Source of the DNA: Pseudomonadota bacterium
GTDB taxonomy: Bacteria > Pseudomonadota > Alphaproteobacteria > Caulobacterales > Caulobacteraceae
Assembly: GCA_023434265.1 (NCBI GenBank)
Contig: JAEYTA010000172.1
Span: forward strand, 1-21,602
Direction of reading: 5' to 3'
DNA length: 21,602 bases
A program made the translations under genes and the position numbers. Positions 7,317 through 14,209 of this stretch are shown piece by piece (position 1 is the stretch's first letter; the number at the start of each line of letters is the position of its first letter). The notes beneath the pieces are model-generated. The model made no database searches, was not told the origin of the DNA, and worked only from the letters and a program-made list of their open reading frames with translations.

Positions 7317-8585
7317 CTATAGGCCGCCGGCGGGGGCCGGCCGGATGGCCAGGTCGTCGAACCATCCCGTCAGGGAGGTCGGGCGGTCGCCCGGCCGGGT
7401 GGTCAGGCTGACGAATTGCGCCGGGCAGCCGTCGGCGGGGACGGTGAATCCGACCGACGCCGTCTCCCATCCCGAGCCGCGCGAACCTCCCGACGCCGGG
7501 TCGAGGGCGGCCAGCGCCGCGCCCGTCGCGGTGCAGGTGACGCGCAGCGCCAGACGGGCGTCGCCGTCGCCGCCGTCGATCCGGCGACGCGCGCTGAGAA
7601 CCCAGGAGCCGGGCCGCAACAGCAGGTGCTGGACGGCGGCGATGTGCTCGCCGCGCCCGTTGTAATGGACCAGCAGGGCCTGGTTGTCGGGGTCGAGGTC
7701 GTCGGTGGTGACTTCCACCGCCAGTCCGGCCCCGGTCCCGAGGCGCCAGGCGAAGGGCAGGATCTGCCGCTCGGGCGGGTCGGAGAAGCCTCCGTCCTGG
7801 AGGGGGAGGTCCGGCGACGGCCGGCGCAGCTGGTCGCGCAGATAGCGCGCCGCGTCGAAGCGCCGTTCTCCCACCCACTTGCGGTAGAGTTCGGACAACT
7901 CGTCCCTGTCGAACGGATGATCGGTCTGCTCGAGCGCCACGGCGAGGGTCAGCAGCAGGGCGTCGCTGCCGTCGCGCTGGTGGAGGTAGTCCCAGTAGGC
8001 GGCGCGCCACGGCGGCGCGGCGGCGAGCAGCCGGACGAGAGTGCCGGTCGCGCGCGGGTCGTGCAGCGCGGCCGTGGTGTAGAGGTCGAAGATGCGCGGA
8101 TGCAGGTCCGGCCGTCGCCGCGCCAGGGTGTCGGCGTGCGCGAAGGAGGAATTATAGTCGCCGCGTCGCAGCCGGTACTCGACCAGCCAGGCGTGGGCGG
8201 GATCGTCGCGCAGGCTCCAGTTGCCGGCGAGGGTCAGCATCTGGTTGGCGGCGAATTCGTCGCCGGCGCGGGCCGCGGCGAGGCCGCGCACCCGCAGCGC
8301 CCGGGCGTTGAACGGAGCCCGCGCCAGCGATTCCTGCGACAGGGAGATGGCGTTGTCGTTGCGTTCCGCCAGCAATTCGCGTTCGGCGGCGCGGCGCAGC
8401 ACCTCGGGCGAGGCGGGGGCGACCCGGACGGCGAGAGCGGGCGGGGCCCTCACGGCGACCGGCGCCTTGACGACCTCCCAGCCCAGCCAGACGGAGGCCG
8501 CGACGAGCCCGTAGCCGAGGAGTTCGCCGCGCCGCCCCTTGCGGGCGGCGGGACGGTCCCCGGCCGCGGGCCCCGGCTGCCTCAA
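7317..8585 (-). CDS. Membrane-anchored, TPR-like accessory protein of polysaccharide export
   Basis: A 422-residue protein I cannot assign to a named family. A basic N-terminus (RPAARKGRRG) precedes one transmembrane helix at about residues 22-38. An alanine/arginine-rich helical region (about 60-275) follows, with a TPR-like spacing of hydrophobic and small residues, for example LAARNDN-like helix pairs around 70-120. The C-terminal part (about 285-420) looks like a beta-sandwich, with alternating hydrophobics and a WFDDLAIRP ending reminiscent of carbohydrate-binding jelly rolls. The predicted topology is a cytoplasmic tail with the bulk in the periplasm. The TTG start at 8585-8583 overlaps the wzc stop as TTGA, arguing for coupled translation, and no better start exists nearby. 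A role with Wzc in assembly or chain handling is inferred from position only. Confidence 0.72.
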   Translation of the reverse strand: MRQPGPAAGDRPAARKGRRGELLGYGLVAASVWLGWEVVKAPVAVRAPPALAVRVAPASPEVLRRAAERELLAERNDNAISLSQESLARAPFNARALRVRGLAAARAGDEFAANQMLTLAGNWSLRDDPAHAWLVEYRLRRGDYNSSFAHADTLARRRPDLHPRIFDLYTTAALHDPRATGTLVRLLAAAPPWRAAYWDYLHQRDGSDALLLTLAVALEQTDHPFDRDELSELYRKWVGERRFDAARYLRDQLRRPSPDLPLQDGGFSDPPERQILPFAWRLGTGAGLAVEVTTDDLDPDNQALLVHYNGRGEHIAAVQHLLLRPGSWVLSARRRIDGGDGDARLALRVTCTATGAALAALDPASGGSRGSGWETASVGFTVPADGCPAQFVSLTTRPGDRPTSLTGWFDDLAIRPAPAGGL

Positions 8586-10813
8586 CGGCCGGCCTTCCGC
8601 CGCGCCGTCGCGCCGTCGGACGCGCCGTAATTATAGTCGTACGCGTAGTCGTAGCCGCCGTACTGCGCCGACTTGACGTTGAACTTGGTCAGCACGGCGC
8701 CGAGGATGCGGGCGCGGCCCAGCGACAGGCGGCGCAGGGCGCCGCGGACCTGGGCGCGGCGAGCCCCCTTGGCCTCGATCACCAGGATGGTTCCCTCCAC
8801 CGCCGAGGCGAGCAGCGGGGCGTCGGCGAAGCCCAGCACCGGCGGACCGTCGATGACGACGTAGTCGTACATCCGCGAGGCCTCGTCGAGCATGCGGCGC
8901 AGGCGGTCGCCGCCCCACAACTCCGCCGGGTTCGGCGGCAACGGTCCGCAGGCGATGAAGTCCATCCCTTCCTGCGGAGTCCGCTGGGTCAGGGCGCGGA
9001 GTTCGGCCCCGCCGGACAGCAGGTTGCTCAGGCCGGCGTCGTTGTTGGCCCCGATGACGCGGTGCATCGACGGGTTGCGCAGGTCGCCGTCGGCGAGCAG
9101 CACGCGGCGGCCCAGACGGGCGAGGTTGAGCGCGGTGGCGTAGGCGGTCGTCGACTTGCCCTCGGCCGGCCGCGAGCTGGTGACCAGCAGGCTGGCCGGG
9201 ACGCCGTGGGCCGTCGAGAACTGCAGCGCCGTGCGGATCGAATAGTAGGCCTCGGAGAAGCTGGAGCGGGGATTCGCCAGCGCCTCGACCGGGGCCTCCG
9301 TCTTGTCCAGCAGCGGCACGACGCCGAGCACGGGCACGCCGACCTTGGCTTCGACGTCCTCGGGCTTCTCGAGGGACTCGTCGAGCGCCTCGAGCAGCAG
9401 GGCGGCCAGTACGCCGATGCCGAGGCCGAGCAGGAGAGCGATGGCCAGATTGATCAGCATCTTGGGCGACGAGGCGGTGCGCGGCGCGTCGGCGCGGTCG
9501 ACGATCGAGATGTTGTTGACGGTCACGCCGTTGGTGGCGCTGACTTCCTTGTAGCGCTGCAGCAGGGCGTCGTAGAGCGCGCGACTGGTGTCCACCTCGC
9601 GCTGGAGGATGTTGTACTCGATGCTGCGGTCGCGCAGGTCGAGCACCTCGCCGGTCAGGCTGCTGACCTGGCCCTGCAGGGCGCGCTCCTGATTGAGCGC
9701 GACCTCGTACTGGCCGCGGATCGACGAGCGGATGCTGCTGGCCAGGGCGTTGATCTGGCGGTCCAGTTCGTCGATCTGCGCCTTCAGCTGCACCATGGCC
9801 GGGAAGTCGGGTTTGAAGACGCCCAGCTTCTGCTGGTACTCGGCGTCCAGCTGGGCGCGTTGCTCGGTGAGGCTCTGGATGGTGCCGTTCTGCAGCACCT
9901 CCGGCAGGCTCATCAGGGCCGCGGTCTGGGCCTGACGCCACTTCTCCTGGGCGGCCACGCGGGCGGCGCGGGCCTGGGCCAGGGCGCTGTTGAGGGCGAC
10001 GAGGTTGTTGCCGGCCAGCGACTGCGCGCCGTTCTCGGTCTCCGCCACGTTCACGATGGACTCGCCGGCGGCGTAGCCGACCAGTTCGCGCTCCGCCTCC
10101 TCGAGCCGGCTCTTGGTCTGGGCGATGCGTTCTTCGAGGAACTCGCGGACATAGGCGGTCGACTCGAACTTCCGGTCGAGGTTCGACTGGATGAAGTTCT
10201 CGGCGAAGGCGTTGACCACCCGGGCCGACAGTTGCGGGTTGGGGCTGTCGAACGAGAGGGTGGCGAGGCGCGAACCGCGAACCGGAGCGACGCCCAGATT
10301 GTCCTGGACGACCTTCAGGACGGCGTCGCGGCGAGCGGCGGTGCGCTGCGCGGCGGTTCCCTCGCTGCGGGGGGGCGTTTCGCCCATCTGCTCGAGGAAG
10401 GCGTCCGAGGTCGCGAGGCCGAGGCTGTCGATCACCCGCTCGGCGAGCGAGCGGCTGCGCAGCAGTCCGTACTGGGTCTCGAAGAACTCCATGCCGGCGA
10501 TCATCGACTCTTCCGGAGCGACGCCCTCGCCATCCAGCACCCGGGCCGCCTCGCGGTCGATCTGGATCGTCGCCGTCGCCGTGTAGGTGGGAGGCGTCAG
10601 CAGGGTCAGGATCAGGCCGATCAGGACGGCGGCGATGGCCGAGCCGAGGATCAGGAAGCGGTGCTTGACCGCCATCCGGAGATAGCTGGTCAGGTCGAAT
10701 TCCGAGCCGCCGTCGGCGGCGGAGGCCGCCGCGGGGCCGCCGCGCACGACCTCGTCCTCCAGGCCGGCGGGCCGTCGATCGTCAATCCGGGATGCGTGAC
10801 CGTCGCCCAGCAT
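8582..10813 (-). CDS. wzc: Wzc/ExoP-type polysaccharide copolymerase and tyrosine autokinase
   Basis: A 743-residue inner-membrane protein controlling polymer length and export. A cytoplasmic leader of about 50 residues precedes TM1 (about 53-72) and the Wzz domain. A long periplasmic region follows, with coiled-coil segments at about 225-300 and 310-410 and a GNVR-like stretch (YNILQREVDTSRALYDALLQ region, 400-419). TM2 lies at about 452-475. The BY-kinase domain has Walker A at about 548-556 (RPAEGKSTT), Walker A' at 573-579 (LADGDLR) and Walker B at 651-658 (YVVIDGPP). The C-terminal tyrosine cluster carries six Tyr at 718, 721, 723, 725, 727 and 729, the expected autophosphorylation sites. 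The fused kinase matches the Wzc/ExoP arrangement rather than the split Firmicutes CpsC/CpsD form. Its stop overlaps the start of the next gene. Confidence 0.93.
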   Translation of the reverse strand: MLGDGHASRIDDRRPAGLEDEVVRGGPAAASAADGGSEFDLTSYLRMAVKHRFLILGSAIAAVLIGLILTLLTPPTYTATATIQIDREAARVLDGEGVAPEESMIAGMEFFETQYGLLRSRSLAERVIDSLGLATSDAFLEQMGETPPRSEGTAAQRTAARRDAVLKVVQDNLGVAPVRGSRLATLSFDSPNPQLSARVVNAFAENFIQSNLDRKFESTAYVREFLEERIAQTKSRLEEAERELVGYAAGESIVNVAETENGAQSLAGNNLVALNSALAQARAARVAAQEKWRQAQTAALMSLPEVLQNGTIQSLTEQRAQLDAEYQQKLGVFKPDFPAMVQLKAQIDELDRQINALASSIRSSIRGQYEVALNQERALQGQVSSLTGEVLDLRDRSIEYNILQREVDTSRALYDALLQRYKEVSATNGVTVNNISIVDRADAPRTASSPKMLINLAIALLLGLGIGVLAALLLEALDESLEKPEDVEAKVGVPVLGVVPLLDKTEAPVEALANPRSSFSEAYYSIRTALQFSTAHGVPASLLVTSSRPAEGKSTTAYATALNLARLGRRVLLADGDLRNPSMHRVIGANNDAGLSNLLSGGAELRALTQRTPQEGMDFIACGPLPPNPAELWGGDRLRRMLDEASRMYDYVVIDGPPVLGFADAPLLASAVEGTILVIEAKGARRAQVRGALRRLSLGRARILGAVLTKFNVKSAQYGGYDYAYDYNYGASDGATARRKAGR

Positions 10814-10835
10814 GTCTAGTCCAATCTACTCTTGC

Positions 10836-10862
10836 GGAAGAGCCGCGCCCGCCGATCGTCAA
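10836..10862 (-). promoter_or_regulatory. Candidate promoter for wzc
   Basis: On the minus strand TTGACG (10862-10857) is followed after 13 bases by GCTCTTCC (10843-10836). This resembles the Caulobacter-type housekeeping pattern (TTGACG, 10-14 bases, GCTANAWC), with a good -35 and a partial -10. It stands 23 bases before the wzc ATG. A small CTCTT/AAGAG hairpin (10829-10842) overlaps the -10 box. Confidence 0.4.
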
Positions 10863-10942
10863 GCTGATATCCCAAGATCACGGGGCGGGCGAGCCGGAAC
10901 GCCCCGTTTTCCGCGCCATCATGCTCGCACGACGCGAGCAAG

Positions 10943-10994
10943 GGGAGTCGATACGGCCGGTCGACCGATCCCGGCCCGGTCGGGGCCGACTCCC
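10943..10994. repeat. Inverted repeat between wza and wzc
   Basis: GGGAGTCG (10943-10950) and CGACTCCC (10987-10994) are perfect inverted arms around a GC-rich core that holds the palindrome CGGTCGACCG and further GGTC/GACC pairing. A second hairpin, TGCTCGC/GCGAGCA, lies at 10922-10940. Both fall in the 212-base gap after the wza stop. They could be an attenuator or processing site that sets the wza:wzc ratio; no T-run is present. Confidence 0.45.
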
Positions 10995-11025
10995 GTTGGC
11001 GAAGCGGATGCAGCCGTATGCTCCG

Positions 11026-11718
11026 TCAGAAGAAGCGGAAGACCGCGAAGCCGGGCACCGTCTCGATGACGGCGCGCATGGCGGCGTTGAGCCGCGAGGT
11101 GTCCACCACGATGACGTCGTCGCCGCGCACCAGCGGATCCTCGGCCTGGCCGTTGCGGATGGCGGCCAGGTCGAACAGGGCGACCATGCGACGGCCTTCG
11201 ACGGTGCGGAACACCGCCACGCTTTCGAGATCGGCCAGGCGCGATGGGCCTTCGGCCATGGCGACCGCCTGCAGCAGGGTGGTCCGGCCGCGCATCTCGT
11301 AGACGCCCGGCTTGTTGACGGCGCCGTCGACGGTGATCTTCTCGCTGGCCGCCTGGGTGACGGTGACCGTCACCTGGGGGTTCTGCAGGTAGCGGGCGCT
11401 CAGCAGCCGGGCGATCTCCTGCGACAGCTCCGGCGGGGTGCGGCCGGCGGCCTGGACCGAGCCGATCAACGGCATCTCGATCTGTCCGGCGGTATCGACG
11501 CGCACTTCGTCGAACGACAGGTCGGGGACCTGGAACACGGTCACCTTCAGCAGGTCCGTCGGCCCGATGCGGTAGTCCCCGGTCACCGGCCCGTCGTCGG
11601 TGGCCTGGAGCGCCAGCGGATCGATCAGGGCGGCGGCCGGCATGTTCGAGGGATCGCGCCGGGGCCCTCCACACGCCGCCAACGTCGCCGCCAGAATCGT
11701 GATCCATACAACGCGCAT
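11026..11718 (-). CDS. wza: Polysaccharide export outer-membrane lipoprotein (Wza family)
   Basis: A 230-residue exported lipoprotein forming the outer-membrane side of the export channel. The signal peptide MRVVWITILAATLAAC ends in a lipobox LAAC with Cys16 as the lipid site. The polysaccharide export domain follows (GDYRIGPTDLLKVTVFQVPDL from about residue 44, then VDTAGQIEMPLIGSVQAAGRT). An SLBB-like domain comes next, with VTVDGAVNKPGVY-type sequence (about 125-190). The protein is shorter than E. coli Wza and lacks an obvious C-terminal outer-membrane helix, as in many alphaproteobacterial members. The frame extends upstream to 11874, but the ATG at 11718 is chosen because it creates the lipoprotein signal and has AGAGG about ten bases upstream. 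It lies 212 bases ahead of wzc. Confidence 0.9.
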   Translation of the reverse strand: MRVVWITILAATLAACGGPRRDPSNMPAAALIDPLALQATDDGPVTGDYRIGPTDLLKVTVFQVPDLSFDEVRVDTAGQIEMPLIGSVQAAGRTPPELSQEIARLLSARYLQNPQVTVTVTQAASEKITVDGAVNKPGVYEMRGRTTLLQAVAMAEGPSRLADLESVAVFRTVEGRRMVALFDLAAIRNGQAEDPLVRGDDVIVVDTSRLNAAMRAVIETVPGFAVFRFF

Positions 11719-11927
11719 CGTTTCGAGACCTCTAGGCGAACACGGGGCCGTGTGCGGCCGTCTCCGGCGCACGCTCCGCCGACCTACGCTGACCGGGCGA
11801 GCCTTGTCCAGCATCAGTTGCCGCCCGCCGGTCCTGGCGACGAGTGCGCGAGTCGGTTCCGAGGTTCCCGCCATGCTTGCAGGATCGCGGCTGGCGCTGG
11901 CGATCGTCGCCCGCTATCGATCGCGGC
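11719..11927. promoter_or_regulatory. Divergent intergenic region between wza and the epimerase gene
   Basis: This 209-base gap holds the starts of two divergent transcripts. I could not fit a clear promoter. GCGATCG (11900-11906) and CGATCGC (11918-11924) form a 7-bp inverted repeat with an 11-base spacer, ending three bases before the epimerase ATG. It could be an operator or a structure masking the start; no standard ribosome binding site precedes that ATG. Confidence 0.4.
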
Positions 11928-12959
11928 ATGACTCGTCCCGTTCTCGTCACCGGCTCGGCCGGCTTCATCGGATTCCACACCGCCCGCCGGCTTCTCGAGC
12001 GCGGCGAGGCCGTGGTCGGGCTGGACAATCTCAACGACTACTACGATCCGGCCCTGAAAGAGGCCCGGCTGGCGGCGCTGAAGCAGCACCCGAACTATGT
12101 CCATCACCACCTCGACCTGGCCGATCGGGAGGGCATGGCGGCCCTGTTCTCGCGGCACAGGCCGGATCGCGTCGTGCACCTCGGCGCCCAGGCCGGCATC
12201 CGGTACAGCGTCGAGAACCCCGAAACCTATGTCGACTCCAACGTTACCGGCTTCCTGACGGTGCTGCAGGGGTGCCGCGACGTCGGGGCCCGTCACCTGG
12301 TCTTCGCCTCGACCAGCTCGGTGTTCGGCGCCAACGCGCGCCTGCCGTTCTCGGTCAAGCAGGGCGTCGCGCACCCGCTCAACGTCTATTCGGCCACCAA
12401 GATCGCCAACGAGGCCATGGCGCATGCCTACGCCTACATCTTCGGCCTGCCCTGCACCGGCCTGCGCTTCTTCACCGTCTACGGGCCGTGGGGACGGCCG
12501 GACATGGCCCTGTTCAAATTCACCCGTCACATCCTCGAGGGCCGGCCGATCGACGTCTACGGCGAGGGTCTGATGGAGCGCGACTTCACCTATGTGGACG
12601 ACATCGTCGACGGCGTCGTCGCGGCGCTCGACGCGCCGGCGGCCGCCGATCCGGCCTGGTCCGCCGAGGACCCGGACCCGTCGACCAGCGGCGTCGCGCC
12701 CTGGCGGATCCTCAACCTCGGCGCCGGCCGCCGGGTCGAACTGATGCGCTACATCCGCGTGCTCGAGGAGAAGCTCGGCCGCAAGGCGGTGCTCAACCTG
12801 ATGCCGGTGCAGGACGGGGAAATGGTGCGGACCGAGGCCGACGTGGCCGAGACCCGCGCCGCGCTCGACTACGCCCCGTCCACGCCGGTGGAAGTCGGGG
12901 TCGGCAGGTTCGTCGACTGGTACCTCGACTTCTATGGCGAGGGCAAAGGCCCCGCCTGA
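11928..12959 (+). CDS. NAD-dependent epimerase, UDP-glucuronate 4-epimerase-like
   Basis: A 343-residue extended SDR enzyme. The NAD-binding motif GSAGFIG is at residues 9-15, the serine region STSSVFGAN at 128-136 and the catalytic Tyr154-x-x-x-Lys158 (YSATK) follows. GLDNLNDYYDPALK, GLRFFTVYGPWGRPDMALF and RDFTYVDDIVDGVV match the UDP-glucuronate 4-epimerase (LspL/CapI) subgroup, which makes UDP-galacturonate for capsules and LPS. The acidic insert around residues 225-245 also occurs there. The longer frame from 11844 gives a non-conserved arginine-rich extension, so the ATG at 11928 is used. It is divergent from wza and opens the right-hand plus-strand block. UDP-GlcNAc or UDP-Glc epimerases are less likely alternatives. 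Confidence 0.83.
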   Translation: MTRPVLVTGSAGFIGFHTARRLLERGEAVVGLDNLNDYYDPALKEARLAALKQHPNYVHHHLDLADREGMAALFSRHRPDRVVHLGAQAGIRYSVENPETYVDSNVTGFLTVLQGCRDVGARHLVFASTSSVFGANARLPFSVKQGVAHPLNVYSATKIANEAMAHAYAYIFGLPCTGLRFFTVYGPWGRPDMALFKFTRHILEGRPIDVYGEGLMERDFTYVDDIVDGVVAALDAPAAADPAWSAEDPDPSTSGVAPWRILNLGAGRRVELMRYIRVLEEKLGRKAVLNLMPVQDGEMVRTEADVAETRAALDYAPSTPVEVGVGRFVDWYLDFYGEGKGPA

Positions 12960-13249
12960 GCCCATCGTTGTCGTCCGCGGCCCGGGGTCTGGTCCGGCGC
13001 CGTACGCGGATTCGCTTACGGGTTGTGTAACCGTTCACAACAGGCGCGCGACGCGCGCATGGGGTGGCGAAGATGCCTTGGAACTACTGAAAGCTTGGCG
13101 TGTTGGGGGAAGGGCGTGCCCGTCAGCCACGCTTACGGGTTGTATTTTCGCACGGGTTGCGGCTATCGGGGGCCGTGTTCCAAAGGGGCGGCGAAGCTTT
13201 TCATCTTGCATGTATGCTGGATGCGGTCGCGCTCCGACGTGTCCACGCA
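12960..13249 (+). promoter_or_regulatory. Regulatory-looking gap upstream of the cysD operon
   Basis: This 290-base gap is less GC-rich than its surroundings. It contains a perfect 14-base direct repeat, CGCTTACGGGTTGT, at 13013-13026 and 13130-13143. A shorter third copy of its core, ACGGGTTG, lies at 13152-13159. The first copy overlaps an imperfect palindrome, GTTGTG-8-CACAAC (13022-13041). A GCGCGC hairpin follows (13044-13058). A possible promoter is TTGTAT (13140-13145), 16 bases, GCTATC (13162-13167). I see no convincing protein gene here. Control of sulfate activation by a transcription factor is a natural reading, but the factor is unknown. Confidence 0.5.
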
Positions 13250-14209
13250 ATGAACAGCAGCTCGCCCGGGGGTGTCCGTTTGGTCGATCAATCCACCAGT
13301 TTCGCGTCGCGAAGGCTCACGCACCTCGAACGTCTCGAGGCCGAGAGCATCCACATCTTCCGCGAGGTCGCGGCGGAATGCGAGCGACCGGTGCTGCTCT
13401 ATTCGATCGGCAAGGACTCCGCGGTGATGCTTCACCTGGCGCGCAAGGCCTTTTATCCCGCCAAGCCGCCCTTCCCGCTGATGCACGTCGACACGACCTG
13501 GAAGTTCCGGGACATGTACGCGCTGCGCGACCGCATGGCGGCCGAGAGCGGCATGGAGCTGCTGGTCCATCGCAATCCCGAGGCCGAGGCGAAGGGGATC
13601 AACCCGTTCGACCACGGCTCGGCCCTGCACACCGACATGTGGAAGACCCAGGGCCTGAAGCAGGCGCTGGATCTGCATGGCTTCGACGCCGCCTTCGGCG
13701 GAGCGCGCCGCGACGAGGAGAAGAGCCGCGCCAAGGAGCGCATCTTCTCGTTCCGCTCGGCCGGCCATCGCTGGGATCCCAAGGCTCAGCGGCCGGAACT
13801 CTGGCAGCTCTACAACACCCGTATCGGCAAGGGAGAGTCCATCCGGGTCTTCCCGATCTCCAACTGGACCGAGCTGGACGTCTGGCAATACATCCAGCTG
13901 GAGAACATCCCGATCGTGCCCCTCTATTTCGCCGCCGAGCGGCCGGTGGTCGACCGCGACGGCACGCTGATCATGGTCGACGACGAGCGCATGCGCCTGC
14001 GCCCGGGCGAGACCCCGATGATGAAGAAGGTGCGTTTCCGCACCCTCGGCTGCTACCCGCTGTCGGGCGCCATCGAGAGCGAGGCCGACACCCTCAGCGC
14101 CATCGTCCAGGAGATGCTGCTGGCGACCACCTCGGAGCGCCAGGGGCGGATGATCGACCACGACCAGGCCGCCTCTATGGAGAAGAAGAAGCAGGAGGGC
14201 TATTTCTGA
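13250..14209 (+). CDS. cysD: Sulfate adenylyltransferase subunit 2
   Basis: A 319-residue PP-loop enzyme, the catalytic small subunit of ATP sulfurylase, which makes adenosine 5'-phosphosulfate (APS) from ATP and sulfate. The PP-loop SIGKDS is at residues 52-57. HVDTTWKFRDMY (79-90), FGGARRDEEKSRAKERIFSFR (about 149-169) and the arginine/lysine-rich ending MEKKKQEGYF are characteristic. The ATG at 13250 lacks a clear ribosome binding site; the N-terminal 25 residues are unconserved and an upstream in-frame ATG at 13214 exists, so the exact start is uncertain. The stop overlaps the cysNC start by one base (TGATG), as expected for subunits of one complex. Confidence 0.95.
   Translation: MNSSSPGGVRLVDQSTSFASRRLTHLERLEAESIHIFREVAAECERPVLLYSIGKDSAVMLHLARKAFYPAKPPFPLMHVDTTWKFRDMYALRDRMAAESGMELLVHRNPEAEAKGINPFDHGSALHTDMWKTQGLKQALDLHGFDAAFGGARRDEEKSRAKERIFSFRSAGHRWDPKAQRPELWQLYNTRIGKGESIRVFPISNWTELDVWQYIQLENIPIVPLYFAAERPVVDRDGTLIMVDDERMRLRPGETPMMKKVRFRTLGCYPLSGAIESEADTLSAIVQEMLLATTSERQGRMIDHDQAASMEKKKQEGYF

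Noticed and set aside
9062..10819. Long plus-strand open frame opposite wzc
   Set aside because: The composition is a shadow of the coding strand (long Gly/Arg/Val/Leu runs, no motifs); wzc itself is unmistakable.
11719..11874. N-terminal extension of the wza frame
   Set aside because: It would bury the lipoprotein signal peptide behind an arginine-rich leader; the ATG at 11718 has a ribosome binding site and gives a proper lipobox.
13023..13253. 76-codon frame upstream of cysD whose stop overlaps the cysD start as ATGA
   Set aside because: No ribosome binding site, irregular composition with many Cys and Arg, and it runs over the repeats and palindrome; a non-coding regulatory gap is more likely.
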